Positions 1-9,595 are shown, counted from the first letter of the stretch. The stretch is DNA of 64,000 nt from CAVYOD01 sp963770045 (GCA_963770045.1 CAVYOD010000018.1:62001-126000); one strand, 5' to 3'. Numbers and translations: made by a program. The notes: a model not told the origin generated them from the letters alone.

Positions 1-1
1 A

Positions 2-331
2 TACCAGAACTATTTTTGTCTTCAGGCAAGCCCCTTCGGCGGTAGACCGGGGGCTGAAATGACTTTTGGGCGATACTGGGAGCTTCGCTTGAAGAGTGCG
101 GTTGTCCTGTCGCGGTCGGTCAAACGATTATTGGAAAGGATGCTGATATTTTTCCCAAACTTCATCGGGTTCAAGAAGAACGGTCCCGGGCATCTCTGGA
201 AGTACGCCAACTATATATTCTTGACGGAAGCGGGAGCCCAAAAGGCCAAGGCCCTGATGCTGAATTCCGGTGAACCCTACAATCCTGATTCGATAAGCGT
301 ACCCTCACAGGAGCAAGGCGCCGCGGCATGA
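2..331 (+). CDS. Unidentified partial ORF at window edge
   Basis: The reading frame is open from base 2 to a stop at 329-331, so any gene here would begin before the window. The C-terminal part (about residues 58-109) has protein-like composition, with a stretch PGHLWKYANYIFLTEAGAQ. The N-terminal part is rich in Arg and Ser and looks less coding-like, so another frame may be used there or an indel may be present. I do not recognise a family. A frame on the opposite strand also covers part of this stretch, so even the strand is uncertain. Confidence 0.25.
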   Translation, partial: YQNYFCLQASPFGGRPGAEMTFGRYWELRLKSAVVLSRSVKRLLERMLIFFPNFIGFKKNGPGHLWKYANYIFLTEAGAQKAKALMLNSGEPYNPDSISVPSQEQGAAA

Positions 332-439
332 AAGCTGAGAACGCCATGCCTGGAGGGCGAGCGGGACAACTGGCCGGCCTGAGATCTGCAGTTGCGATCC
401 AGCCGCGTTCATGGCGATCACATCAGATGAGAGGTGACT

Positions 440-705
440 ATGGAAAAACTTTTTAATGAAGATGCGGAGGAGCTAATCGCGTCCTTTCAAAAGAACTCCT
501 TGGAGATCGTCAAGGCCACGCTCAGAACCTGGAATCGCCATCGGTATGTCGACATTCGTATTTACAGGCTGGAGGAAGGTTCATCTCCCGGGTCTGAGCA
601 GCCGACCACGAGAGGGGATCTGTATGAATTGTGAGCTCCTGCCGGAGTTGCGGAAGCTCATCGACGAAACGATAGCTAGAGCGAGTCAGGCGGAGTTGAC
701 GGCTG
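440..705 (+). CDS. PC4/p15-like ssDNA-binding protein, frameshifted
   Basis: The small protein starts at ATG 440 behind a GAGGTG ribosome site. An upstream GTG at 434 is the alternative. The first frame gives a helical N-terminus, then VKATLRTWNRHRYVDIRIYR, which resembles the beta-sheet of the transcriptional coactivator p15 (PC4) fold. The match to the next element of that fold, GICMNCELLPELRKLIDETI, lies in another frame, so one base is gained or lost near 612-618. PC4-like proteins in bacteria are usually 70-110 residues and bind single-stranded DNA or RNA. The true 3' end is unclear: after the fold the second frame runs to 1040 without looking like this family. The end given here is only approximate. 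Confidence 0.5.
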
Positions 706-737
706 GCCGGGAAGGAAGGGAATCAGCAACGGCCACG

Positions 738-875
738 TCAAGAACCGTGGACGATAGTCCAATCGCCGGGATCGGTTTTTTCTTTTTCTTGCTCAACACT
801 TTTTCGAGCCATGTCTTCCAGAACATCTTTCCATTCTTGGCCTCCGACGGCGTTGTCCCTGGCAGCTTTTTTCAT
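738..875 (-). CDS. Possible 45-residue acidic/basic small protein
   Basis: This short reading frame starts at ATG 875 on the minus strand and ends at TGA 738-740. The product is charged and helical-looking (for example GGQEWKDVLEDMARKSVEQE), with a Lys/Glu-rich middle, and ends in DWTIVHGS. No clear ribosome-binding site precedes it and I recognise no family. The frame also continues upstream without a Met for about 17 codons in protein-like sequence (LVHSQLARFPIWA), so it may be the tail of a longer gene broken by an indel. It is listed because nothing else explains 710-1000. Confidence 0.22.
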   Translation of the reverse strand: MKKAARDNAVGGQEWKDVLEDMARKSVEQEKEKTDPGDWTIVHGS

Positions 876-1007
876 GGCCCAAATCGGGAAGCGCGCCAGC
901 TGGGAATGTACAAGATCGAAGATCTAGTCCTGACTGGCAATCTCATTGAGGGGCGAAGACTTCTGGAGCCCCGGAAGCAGAGCGGGCCTGCGTCGCAAAA
1001 GTCTGTT

Positions 1008-1036
1008 TTGACCCGAAGATTGGCCTGTGGTATAAA
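1008..1036 (+). promoter_or_regulatory. Sigma70-type promoter of the pst operon
   Basis: TTGACC at 1008-1013 and TATAAA at 1031-1036 are separated by 17 bases, an almost ideal vegetative promoter spacing. They lie just ahead of the pstS start at 1059. No clear repeated Pho-box-like element is seen around it, so phosphate control, if present, cannot be read from the sequence. Confidence 0.55.
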
Positions 1037-1058
1037 GTAAGGTCTCTTTGGGTCAACG

Positions 1059-1893
1059 GTGATCGCGAAACCTAAAAATCTGAGTTCTTCCATCCACGTC
1101 TCGTTGTGTATTTTGTTTATCCTGGCCACACTGAGCTTCGTTTCCTGCCGGAGAAGCGGCTCTAAAGAAAGAGCTGATTGTCGCCGGCTCAACGAGTGTC
1201 CAGCCGTTTGCCGACCGCTGGGCAGAAATCTATATGAAGAAATATCCTGGCCGGGTCGTGAATGTCCAGGGAGGAGGGTCGAGCGCCGGCATTCAGGCGG
1301 CCCGTTCCGGGGCTGCGGATATCGGGACTTCCTCAAGAGAGCTCAAGCCCGAGGAAAAGGACCTTACGGAAACCGTGGTGGCGAGGGACGGACTGGCCAT
1401 CATCGTCCACCCGAACAATCCGGTCTCCGATATGTCGCTCAGCCAGGTGAGACAGATATTCTTCGGTCAACTCAGGAGCTGGAAAGAATTCAATGGCCAG
1501 GACAAGACGATTGACGTTGTGACGAGGGAGGAAGGCTCGGGGACGCGCGGCGCCTTTCAGGAGCTGGTCATGGGAAAAAACCGGATCTTCAAAGGAGCGA
1601 TCGTCGAGGACTCCAATGGGACCGTCCGCGAGATCGTGGCCGGCGACCCCGACTCGATCGGTTACATTTCGTTGGGGCTTGTCAATGAAAGGGTCAAAGC
1701 CTTGAACCTCGACGGAACAAAAGCAACAGACGAGAATATCCTTCTGAACAAGTACAGGCTGGTCCGGCCCTTTCTCTTTGTAACCAAAGGTCCCGCCAAG
1801 GGCGAGGCCAAAGACTTTATTGATTTTGTCCTTTCTGCCGAGGGACAAGACCTGATCAAAAAAGAAGGATTGATCCCGGTGACGCAAAGATGA
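1059..1893 (+). CDS. pstS: Phosphate ABC transporter, phosphate-binding lipoprotein PstS (frameshifted)
   Basis: This is the extracytoplasmic phosphate receptor of the Pst importer. A hydrophobic leader ending LATLSFVSC marks a lipoprotein, with the lipidated Cys near residue 30. The mature part opens with ELIVAGSTSVQPFADRWAE, which is the phosphate-loop signature of PstS, and continues with GGGSSAGIQAA and TREEGSGTRGAF, the other anion-contacting loops. The leader and mature part are in different frames, so one base is wrong near 1150-1162. The likely start is GTG 1059. With the frame repaired the protein is about 277 residues, normal for the family. It overlaps pstC by 4 bases. Confidence 0.9.
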
Positions 1894-2754
1894 ATCGCCT
1901 GCAGCGGAACGAGAAACTGACCCGATTGGCGCTCCTGATGATCGCCTTTTCGGCCGTCTCTATCCTGGCCATTATCACCATTTTCATTTTTTCCGAAGGC
2001 ACGCCGATCATGTTCAGGTACGGCTTTAAAAAATTCCTCTTCGGCCTCGATTGGTATCCGACTGAAAAGAGCTTCGGTTTGCTGCCGATGATCACGGGCT
2101 CTGTTATGGTCACCGCGGGCGCGCTTATCCTCGGGGTCCCTTTTGGTTTGGCCTGTGCGGTTTTTCTGACGGAATTTTCTTCGAAACGGTTGAGAAGAGT
2201 GGTCAAGCCGGTCATCGAGCTTCTGGCAGGCATTCCATCCGTTGTTTATGGGTTCATGGGCGTTGTCATCCTTGTGCCCTTTATCCGGGAGACGCTGGGA
2301 GGGCCGGGTCTTTCCGTCCTTGCGGCTTCGATCATCCTCGGCATCATGATTTTGCCCACGATCATCAGCATTTCGATCGATTCCCTGTTGGCCGTGCCGG
2401 CGACTTATCGGGAAGGGCTCGATCGCCATGGGCGCCACCCGCTGGCAGACCGTAAAGATGGTCCTCTTTCCGGCCGCCCGTTCGGGAATCATCGCCAGCA
2501 TCATCCTGGGCATGGGGAGGGCGATCGGCGAGACCATGGCGGTCATCATGATCGCCGGAAATGCCATCAGTATTCCCAATTCCCTCCTGGCGCCGGTGAG
2601 AACCCTGACCTCGAATATCGCTCTGGAGATGGGATACGCCAGCGGTGAACACCGTGAAGCGTTGTTTGCCACGGGAGTCATTCTGTTTGTTATCATCATG
2701 ATTCTCAACACGATCGCCAATGTGACTTCGGCCAGGCGGATCAGGAAGAAATAA
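1890..2754 (+). CDS. pstC: Phosphate ABC transporter permease PstC (frameshifted)
   Basis: This is an inner-membrane permease half of the Pst importer. The N-terminal frame has the first transmembrane helix (about residues 10-33), the long periplasmic segment and GIPSVVYGFMGVV. A frame change near 2415-2428 leads into MGATRWQTVKMVLFPAARSG, the cytoplasmic coupling loop (EAA motif) that docks on the PstB ATPase. The repaired protein is about 287 residues with six membrane spans. The start overlaps the pstS stop, and the stop TAA at 2752-2754 directly abuts the GTG start of pstA, so these genes are translationally coupled. Confidence 0.9.
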
Positions 2755-3591
2755 GTGTATCTCAATCCTCGAATCGAGCAGAAGGCCGTCAAAGGGATTC
2801 TCTGGTTATTTACCTCGATCACGGTTCTCATCCTGATTTTCATCGTGGTCTTTATTTTACGGAAGGGTCTTCCGGTGGTGAATTCCGCTTTTTTAACGAC
2901 GAATCCGCTGGATATGGGAAAGTCGGGCGGAATCTTTTCGACAATCGTCGGGACGATCGCCCTGACGTTGATGGCCATCCTGGTCGCGACACCGCTCGGC
3001 GTCGGCACGGCCATTTTTCTAACGGAATACACTTTCGAAACCCGCCTCACCCGTATCATCCGTTTCGGAGCCGAGTGCCTGGCCGGAATCCCTTCCATCA
3101 TCTTCGGGCTATTTGGGTTTATCCTGTTTGTGACCAAGCTCAAGTTCGGCTGGTCGATCTTGAGCGGGGGCCTGACCCTGGCTTTTATGACGCTTCCCAC
3201 AATCATCCGGACGAGTGAGGAGGCGATCAGAAGCGTGCCGGCCTCATACCGCCAGGTCAGCTTCTCGCTGGGCAGCACCAAGTGGCAGACGGTCACCAGG
3301 GTCGTGCTTCCCTCTGCTCTCCCGGGAATTGTGACAGGTGTCATCTTGAGTGTCGGCCGGAGCATAGGGGAGACCGCGGCCGTGATCTTCACGGCCGGAA
3401 GCGTTCTCCGGATTCCGACGTCCCTCTTTTCCTCCTCCCGGACGATGGCCGTGCATTTTTATATTCTGGCAAGAGAGGGAATTTCGATGTCCAACGCTTA
3501 TGGAACGGCTGCCGTTCTCGTGATCGCAATCCTCATCATCAATCTCTTGACCTACTATCTTATGGAAAAATTCATCAGGAAGTATTCCTAA
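2755..3591 (+). CDS. pstA: Phosphate ABC transporter permease PstA
   Basis: This is the second permease subunit, intact at 278 residues with a GTG start immediately after the pstC stop. Six hydrophobic helices are evident. The coupling loop reads LGSTKWQTVTRVVLPSALPG, and GIPSIIFGLFGF sits in the conserved core helix. It pairs with PstC to form the membrane channel, which is driven by the two PstB proteins encoded just downstream. Four bases separate its stop from pstB1. Confidence 0.93.
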   Translation: MYLNPRIEQKAVKGILWLFTSITVLILIFIVVFILRKGLPVVNSAFLTTNPLDMGKSGGIFSTIVGTIALTLMAILVATPLGVGTAIFLTEYTFETRLTRIIRFGAECLAGIPSIIFGLFGFILFVTKLKFGWSILSGGLTLAFMTLPTIIRTSEEAIRSVPASYRQVSFSLGSTKWQTVTRVVLPSALPGIVTGVILSVGRSIGETAAVIFTAGSVLRIPTSLFSSSRTMAVHFYILAREGISMSNAYGTAAVLVIAILIINLLTYYLMEKFIRKYS

Positions 3592-3595
3592 CAGC

Positions 3596-4370
3596 ATGTC
3601 CGAATCAGTTGCAGGGACAGCCGCGATCGGGGTAAAGGAGTTCAGTTGCTTTTTTGGGCAGGCCCGGTATCTGAAGGACATCAACCTCGACGTCCGCCGA
3701 AACGAAATCCTGGGGATCATCGGCCCCGCGGCCAGCGGAAAGTCCACATTTCTGCGCTCGCTGAACCGGCTCAATGACCTCGTCCCGGAGACGAGGGTCG
3801 AAGGCACGATCGAGATCGATGGAAAGAATATTTACGCTCCTGATGTCAGCGTCGTCGAGCTGCGACGGAGGCTCGGAATGGTTTTTGCGACGCCCGTGCC
3901 TCTGCCCAGGTCGGTCTACGAAAATGTCATTTTCGGGAACAGGATGGCGGGAATGAGGAAGCGGCGCCAGCTCGACGAGCTCGCTGAAGAGAGCCTCCGG
4001 CAGGCCGGGACTCTGGGAAGAGGTTTGCGATCGCCTTCATTCGAGTGCCCTCAAACTCTCCGGAGGACAGCAGCAGCGCCTCTGCATCGCCAGGATCCTG
4101 GCTCTCCGGCCGGAATTTATCTTGCTGGACGAACCGACTTCCGGGCTTGACCCGATCTCGACGATGAAGATCGAAGAGTCACTTCGCCGCCTGAAGGAGG
4201 ACTATACCATCATCCTGGTCACCAACAACACCAAACAGGCTGCCCGGATCGCCGACCGGACGGCTTTTTTTTTAAGCGGAGAATTGATCGAAATCGGGCC
4301 GACGGAGAAGATTTTCACGGCCCCCGAGTGTTCAAAAACCAACGATTATATTTCGGGAAGATTCGGTTGA
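3596..4370 (+). CDS. pstB: Phosphate transporter ATPase PstB, copy 1 (frameshifted; Q- and H-loop residues missing)
   Basis: This is an ABC ATPase of the Pst importer, about 258 residues once a break near 4005-4020 is repaired. Walker A is GPAASGKST (about residues 43-51). The signature ALKLSGGQQQR and Walker B FILLDEP are canonical. Two catalytic-site residues are not: the Q-loop reads MVFATPVPLP where the family has VFQ, and the switch (H-loop) reads LVTNNTKQA where the family has VTHN. Both substitutions lie inside undisturbed reading frame. The adjacent second PstB has the reverse pattern, so the two probably work as an unequal heterodimer. ATP binding is expected; hydrolysis at its own site is doubtful. 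Confidence 0.88.
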
Positions 4371-4388
4371 GGGCTAAATAAAAGAACC

Positions 4389-5142
4389 ATGAGCATCATC
4401 GAAGTCAACGACCTCTCGCTTTTCTACGGCAAGTTTCGGGCTCTCAAAAATATCAACCTGAACATCCAGGCAAATAAGATCACCGCGCTCATCGGGCCAT
4501 CCGGTTGCGGCAAGACGACGTTTCTCCGCTCCCTGAACCGGATGAATGACCTGATCGAAGATGTGAAAATCAGCGGGACGCGTCATCATCGATGATCAAG
4601 ATATTTACAAGCCCGGAGTCGATTTGCTCAAACTCCGGAAGAAGGTCGGGATGGTCTTTCAGAGGCCCAATCCTTTTCCGCTCTCGATCGCGGATAATAT
4701 CACCTACGGCCTGAGGGTTCACGGAATCCTCAACAAGGCGGTCCTCGAAGAAAAGCTCCGCCGGAGCCTGGAATCCGTCCATCTCTGGGAGGAGCTCGGA
4801 GACAGACTGGAGTGTAACGCACTCGGCCTGCCCGACGAACAACAGCAGCGGTTGTGCATCGCCAGACTCCTCGCCATCGAGCCGGAAATCCTGTTGATGG
4901 ACGAGCCCTGTTCGGCGCTCGACCCGATCGCCACCGGAAGGATCGAAGACCTGATGCATGAATTAGAAAAAAAATACACGATCGTCATCGTCACCCATAA
5001 TATGCAGCAAGCGGCGCGAGTTTCGGAGAGCACAGGATATTTTCTTCTGGGGGAATTGGTGGAATTCGGCGAGACGGCGCAGATTTTCACCAAGCCCAGA
5101 GACTCCCGGACCGAGGATTATGTCACCGGACGATTCGGATAA
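4389..5142 (+). CDS. pstB: Phosphate transporter ATPase PstB, copy 2 (frameshifted; degenerate signature)
   Basis: This second Pst ATPase is about 251 residues after repairing one break near 4572-4580. Walker A GPSGCGKTT, Q-loop VFQRPNPFP, Walker B ILLMDEP and H-loop VTHNMQQA are all canonical. The ABC signature is not: LPDEQQQR replaces the LSGGQQQR seen in copy 1. In an ABC dimer each ATP is held by Walker A of one subunit and the signature of the other. A copy 1/copy 2 heterodimer would thus have one fully canonical site and one degenerate site. The gene follows copy 1 by 18 bases and slightly overlaps the region upstream of phoU. Confidence 0.88.
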
Positions 5143-5167
5143 GACAACAAACCCAAAGGAGGTTCGA

Positions 5168-5842
5168 ATGGAACGCTACCTGGACAAAGAACTGGCGGAG
5201 CTCAACAAGGAGACTCTACATATGGCCAGCCTGACCGAAGAGGCCATCGTCAAATCGAACGAAGCCCTGAAAGAACTCAGTGTTGAGAAAGCCAGGCAGG
5301 TGATTGAGGAGGACACGAAGATCAACGAGATGGAGCTCCGCATCGATGAAAAATGCCTGGACCTCATTGCCTTGCACCAGCCTATGGCGATCGACCTCCG
5401 TTTTATCACCATGTCGATGAAGATCGGCACCGACCTGGAGAGGATCGCGGATCTGGCAGTGGATATCTCCCAGAGGGTGTTGGAATTGGCAGATAAACCC
5501 CAGCTAAAACCGTTGATCGACATCCCCAAGTTGGCCAGGCTCGCCCAGGGCATGGTTAAGGAGGCCATCGATTCTTTTGTCAATAAGGATGTGAAGCTGG
5601 CCAAGGAGGTCATTCTGCGCGACGACCAGGCCGATTTCCTGCGCAACCTTGTCCAGACGGAGCTGATCTGCGATTACATGTTGAAGGATTCCTCCACCAT
5701 AACTCGGGGGGTGGCCCTCATCCTTGTGGCCCGCCACCTGGAGAGGATCTGTGACCATGCGACGAACATCGCCGAGGACGTGATCTACATGGTCGAAGCC
5801 AAAGTGGTCAAGCACCGGCCAGAGAATCTGCGAGAGACTTGA
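5168..5842 (+). CDS. phoU: Phosphate transport regulator PhoU
   Basis: PhoU is a cytoplasmic two-repeat helical protein that links Pst activity to phosphate signalling and prevents excess uptake. The sequence has two matching three-helix halves. Each carries the metal-site type motif, seen as EEDTKINEMELRIDEKCLDL with LRFITMSMKIGTDLERIADL in the first half and RHLERICDHATNIAEDV in the second. ATG 5168 is chosen because AAAGGAGG sits just upstream. A longer frame from 5120 would overlap pstB2. The length of 224 residues is normal. It closes the pst operon, and no sensor kinase or response regulator gene is present nearby. Confidence 0.92.
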   Translation: MERYLDKELAELNKETLHMASLTEEAIVKSNEALKELSVEKARQVIEEDTKINEMELRIDEKCLDLIALHQPMAIDLRFITMSMKIGTDLERIADLAVDISQRVLELADKPQLKPLIDIPKLARLAQGMVKEAIDSFVNKDVKLAKEVILRDDQADFLRNLVQTELICDYMLKDSSTITRGVALILVARHLERICDHATNIAEDVIYMVEAKVVKHRPENLRET

Positions 5843-5914
5843 GGCGGGAAACGCCTTGTCTCGGCGCTGGAAAAAGAGTACATTAAACCCGACTCGCCTG
5901 GAGTGTGCCAAGAA

Positions 5915-6902
5915 ATGAGCTATCACGCCAATTTTCACAAAAAGATCATGGCCCATCCGGAGGCCAGGGCCGTCGTGCCGGTCATCGACGCCCATCTGCA
6001 CTTTGTCGATTTCGTCCAGGAATCGGACGGGATCCACGGCCTCATCAAGGCGATGGACGCGGGCGATGTCATCAAGGCGGTCGTCTTCGGCTTGCCGGTC
6101 AAGAAAAAGTGGGAGTTTTTCGAGAAGAAACCGCCCCATTACTACCTGGATGACAATTCCCCGTGTTACTATTTCAATCAGACGGACGAAATCCTGGCCA
6201 GAGAATTTGAGAAATTGACTCCCAAGGTCCGCAGGCGGTTCGCCCCTCTCATCTGCGGCTTCAATCCGACCGATAAATATGCGGTGCGAGATGTTGAGCG
6301 CATGCTCGAAAAGTACCCTTTTTGGCGGGGGGTAGGGGAGATTCTGCTGCCGTCACGATGACTTGACCAACCTGACCAAGGAGGAAACCGCCCGAGTGAA
6401 TCACCCCGCGCTCTTCGAAATCTACGAGCTCTGCGCGGCCAGGAAACTGCCCGTCTTGATCCATCAGAACAGCACCTCGGTCTCGATCCATGACGAGTAC
6501 GAACACCTTCACGAGCTCGAAGAAGTGCTCAAGGAATTCCCCAAGACCCAGTTCGTCTGGGCGCATGTCGGGATGTCGCGTCGGGTTTTCCACAAGAACT
6601 ATCACGAGATGATTGTTTCTCTATTCGACACATACCCGAACCTGACGGTGGATATCTCTTGGGTTGTCTATGATGATGTTATCTGCCTGAATCTGGAGCC
6701 GAAAAAACACTGGCTGGAGGCGATGTCCCGCTACCCCGATCGATTCGCCATCGGCAGTGACCTCTGCGGCCATTTTGACCAGCTGGGCCGGACCATGGCC
6801 CGCTACAACAGGCTTCTCGAGAGATTGACCCCGCGGGCGCAGAACATGATCGCCAGGGACAATGCCGAACGGCTTTGGTTTGGAAAACCGGGCCAGCCCT
6901 GA
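5915..6902 (+). CDS. TIM-barrel metal-dependent hydrolase, amidohydrolase-related (frameshifted)
   Basis: The protein resembles the amidohydrolase 2 group (COG2159). The first frame carries the N-terminal metal site VIDAHLHFVDF. One base is wrong near 6340-6350, and the second frame carries LIHQNSTS, FVWAHVGMS and FAIGSDLCGH, the later histidines and aspartate of the metal centre. The repaired length is about 329 residues. The start could be ATG 5915 or GTG 5903; neither has a strong ribosome site. It follows phoU by about 70 bases but nothing ties it to phosphate uptake. The substrate cannot be told from sequence. Confidence 0.75.
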
Positions 6903-6943
6903 TATTTTGCCCTCGGCGGGAGACGAGGGCGGAGGAGATCGCC

Positions 6944-7702
6944 ATGAAGAAGTACGGGCTTCTGGCTCTGGGCTTGAGTTTCGTCTTCTTTGCATCCTGC
7001 CTGGTCGCCGTCGTGGACGAGCAGAACGTCGAGGGGCTTCCTCTCAGCCGGGAGTTTCACAAGGTCCTGACCCAGGAGCCGGGAGGAACAGTCGACCTTG
7101 AGAACTGGAATGGGGATATCACCATTTCAGGCTGGGAAAAAAGTGAGGTCGATATCACGGCCAGGGAGGTTTGGAATCAACCGCAAAAACGGGGAATCCG
7201 CTTCTTACGGAATCGGCCGAGTTCGGCCCGACATCCAGGTGGATCAATCCGAGGACAAGATCAAGATCTGGACGGAACAGCCCGGCGAAGAAAAGACAAT
7301 ATCGGGCTCAATTATAACCTCTTCGTGCCGCATTCGATCAACCTCAAGACGATCACCAATCGAAGAGGAAACGTCCGAATTTCTGATCTCTACGGGACAG
7401 TGGTTCTTAACCTCGATGAAGGCGAGGCCAATTTGGAGAATTATTCGGGGTCACTCGACGCCTCGGTGACCAGGGGTTCGGTGGAGGCCGAAATCCTGGA
7501 TCTCAGGGCGGAGGACGAGGTGAAGATCACGGTCCGCGAGGGCGACATCACCCTCTATCTTCAGCCGGGTGCCGGGGCCAGAATCGAGGCCACCGTCCCA
7601 AACGGGACGCTGGACAGCGATTTTGACCTCAAGGCTGACCAGGGCGCCAGGGTGACTCTGACCGCGCTCAACGGGAATATCAGAATCAAGAAGGCGGATT
7701 GA
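6944..7702 (+). CDS. Exported DUF4097-type beta-solenoid protein (two compensating frameshifts)
   Basis: A ribosome site GGAGGAGA precedes ATG 6944. The N-terminus is a signal with a possible lipobox, SFVFFASC. The body has the repeated short beta-strand pattern of DUF4097 proteins, such as TVDLENWNGDITISGWEKSE near the start and TITNRRGNVRISDLYG and TALNGNIRIKKAD later. Between about 7190 and 7290 the annotated frame turns Arg-rich and nonsensical, while another frame there reads VDQSEDKIKIWTEQPGEE, as expected for the family. A matching pair of single-base errors therefore brackets that stretch. The function of the family is unknown; cell-envelope stress or adhesion roles are only suggested. 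Confidence 0.7.
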   Translation: MKKYGLLALGLSFVFFASCLVAVVDEQNVEGLPLSREFHKVLTQEPGGTVDLENWNGDITISGWEKSEVDITAREVWNQPQKRGIRFLRNRPSSARHPGGSIRGQDQDLDGTARRRKDNIGLNYNLFVPHSINLKTITNRRGNVRISDLYGTVVLNLDEGEANLENYSGSLDASVTRGSVEAEILDLRAEDEVKITVREGDITLYLQPGAGARIEATVPNGTLDSDFDLKADQGARVTLTALNGNIRIKKAD

Positions 7703-7723
7703 GAGCGAAGCCGGCAAAGGAGC

Positions 7724-8628
7724 ATGATGATGGATGAAACTCAAAAGGTCGTCCGCACGGCCGTCATCATTGTCGTCGTCATCGGCATAGGGTTTGGGAT
7801 CTATTATCTGTTAAGCCATAGGCCGGCCAAGCATCCGGCCTCCGCCCCAAAAGGCTCCGATCGAGACGCCCGCGCTTCCCGTAGAGAAACCCGGGGCTGA
7901 GGAAGAGAAGGAAGCATTCAAGCTCCCTCCGGTCGAACTCGACAAGAGCGATGATCTGTTGAGGCGGCTGGCCCAGGAACTCTCCTCCCACCCTCGCCTC
8001 TCGGGCTTGGTTAAAGAGCAAGGACCTGATCCGCAAGTTTGTGGCCGCCGTTGACAACATCGCCAACGGACAAAGCCCCAAAAGCCAGGTCGATTTTTTT
8101 ACCCCGCCGGGGAAATTCGAAGTCGCCAAGAGGGATGGTCGATTATTTATCGACCCCCGGAACTCTGAGCGGTACAACCTCGTGTCAGACGTCTTCATCT
8201 CTCTGGACACAAAGAGCTGCCTCCGTCTTTTTCGTGGGCTGAAGCCTCTCTTTCAGGAAGCCTACAAAGACCTGGGCTATCCGACCGAAGACTTCAAAGA
8301 CACTCTCATCAGGGCGATCGAGGAGCTTCTCCGAGTCCCTGTCGTCGACGGTCCGATCGAGCTGGAAAAAAAGGTCGTGAGCTACAAAATCGTCGACGAA
8401 GAACTGGAGGGCTTGAGCCCGGCCCAGAAACAATTTTTCCGAATGGGCCCGGAAAACGTGCAGGTGATTCAGACCAAGCTGCGCGAGATCGCTCTCGGTC
8501 TGGGTCTGACCAAAGACGCAGCTTCCTCGACCGTGGATCTACCGCCCCAGGAGCTACTGAGAAGCCGGGGGTCATTCCCATCTGAAAGGGTCGTTACGCC
8601 TGAAATCCGGGACGAGGTGCTCGTCTGA
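7724..8628 (+). CDS. Membrane-anchored DUF3014 protein (two frameshifts)
   Basis: Three ATG codons at 7724, 7727 and 7730 follow an AAAGGA site. The first frame gives a single membrane helix, VVRTAVIIVVVIGIGFGIYY, then breaks near 7850. The second frame covers a Pro/Glu-rich linker and LLRRLAQELSSHPRLSGL, and breaks again near 8010. The third frame carries the DUF3014 core: SKDLIRKFVAAVDNIANG, then FRGLKPLFQEAYKDLGYP and RMGPENVQVIQTKLREIA. The repaired protein is about 301 residues, a periplasmic domain on one N-terminal anchor. The function is unknown. It ends tail to tail with the next gene, overlapping by 57 bases. Confidence 0.7.
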
Positions 8629-9564
8629 TTTGAACCGGACAGGCTGTGTAAACAAATGCTCAAAGCCCAGTTTTTGCGCCCTGGAAACGACGGTTTCATA
8701 TTCCCCCGGAGTAAGATCTCGCTGGAGCTCTTGGGGTGCCCGGAAGCAGGGGTGATACTGGCTCATCAGGCTCAGGCAGACTGCCGGTGAGAGGCTTCTT
8801 CTGACCCATTCCAGAACGGCCAAGGAATCTTCGACCTGGCCGGGAAGGACAAGATGCCGCACGATGAGCCCGCGTCGGGCGATCTCCTCATCGTCGAGGA
8901 CGAGAGCAGGCTGTTGCAAATACATTTCTTCGACGGCCGCGCTGGCCCACCGGAAATAATCGGCGGCGCCCGAGTACTTCTGTGATGTCGCAGAAGAAAA
9001 GTATTTGAGGTCGGGGAGATAGAGGTCGATGATCCCCTCGAGGAGCCGGATCACGTCTGCTTTCTCGTAACCGTTAGAATTGTAAACAACCGGAAGGTCG
9101 AGCCCTCGGGAGTAGGCCAGCCGGAGCGCCCTCAGGATTGGAGGGATCACGTGGCTGGGAGAAACCAGGTTGATGTTCAGCGCGCCCTGGTCTTGCAGGC
9201 CAAGCATCAAGTCGGCCAGTTCCTGGTCACTCACTTCCTTGCCTTCCACGAGCCAGCTCAATTGATAGTTCTGGCAAAACAGGCATTTGAGGTTGCAGCC
9301 AGTAAAGAAGATCGTGCCCGATCCCGCGCCCCGCACATTCTTTTTCGCCTTGGCTTGAGTCCAATCGGAATAGCCGCTGATGGCCGGCTCTTCGCCATAG
9401 TGGAGAAGGGCTCGGGACACCGCTGCGGCACTTCCGGTTTGACAGATCCCAGCGGCCCCCCCGGTTCGATCAACCCGGCATTCGCGGGGGCACAACGCGC
9501 ATTCGGTTTCATGGCCCGACAGCTTCTCGAGCGCCCGGTCGATCCTTTCTATTTTGTCTTTCAT
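8572..9564 (-). CDS. Radical SAM protein, PflX/pyruvate-formate-lyase-activase-like
   Basis: This is an intact 330-residue radical SAM enzyme. The [4Fe-4S] cluster motif is FFTGCNLKCLFCQNYQLSW (about residues 87-105). An N-terminal Cys motif ECALCPRECRVDR resembles the extra cluster region of the PflX group (COG1313). The later part has the usual barrel features, such as IDLYLPDLKYF and GLIVRHLVLPG. Members are annotated as activators of glycyl radical enzymes, but no glycyl radical enzyme is encoded in this window, so the target is unknown. The gene is convergent with the DUF3014 gene. Confidence 0.85.
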   Translation of the reverse strand: MKDKIERIDRALEKLSGHETECALCPRECRVDRTGGAAGICQTGSAAAVSRALLHYGEEPAISGYSDWTQAKAKKNVRGAGSGTIFFTGCNLKCLFCQNYQLSWLVEGKEVSDQELADLMLGLQDQGALNINLVSPSHVIPPILRALRLAYSRGLDLPVVYNSNGYEKADVIRLLEGIIDLYLPDLKYFSSATSQKYSGAADYFRWASAAVEEMYLQQPALVLDDEEIARRGLIVRHLVLPGQVEDSLAVLEWVRRSLSPAVCLSLMSQYHPCFRAPQELQRDLTPGEYETVVSRAQKLGFEHLFTQPVRFKSDEHLVPDFRRNDPFRWE

Positions 9565-9595
9565 AAGAGACCTATTTTAGCACGATGAGCAAGAG

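Noticed and set aside
1662..3392. A 576-codon minus-strand frame opposite pstS, pstC and pstA
   Set aside because: It spans three certain genes, is Arg/Met/Ile-biased and shows no motif.
3596..4370. Programmed frameshifting in the pstB and pst genes
   Set aside because: No slippery heptamer plus downstream structure is common to the break points, and breaks occur in unrelated genes across the window, so sequence error is simpler.
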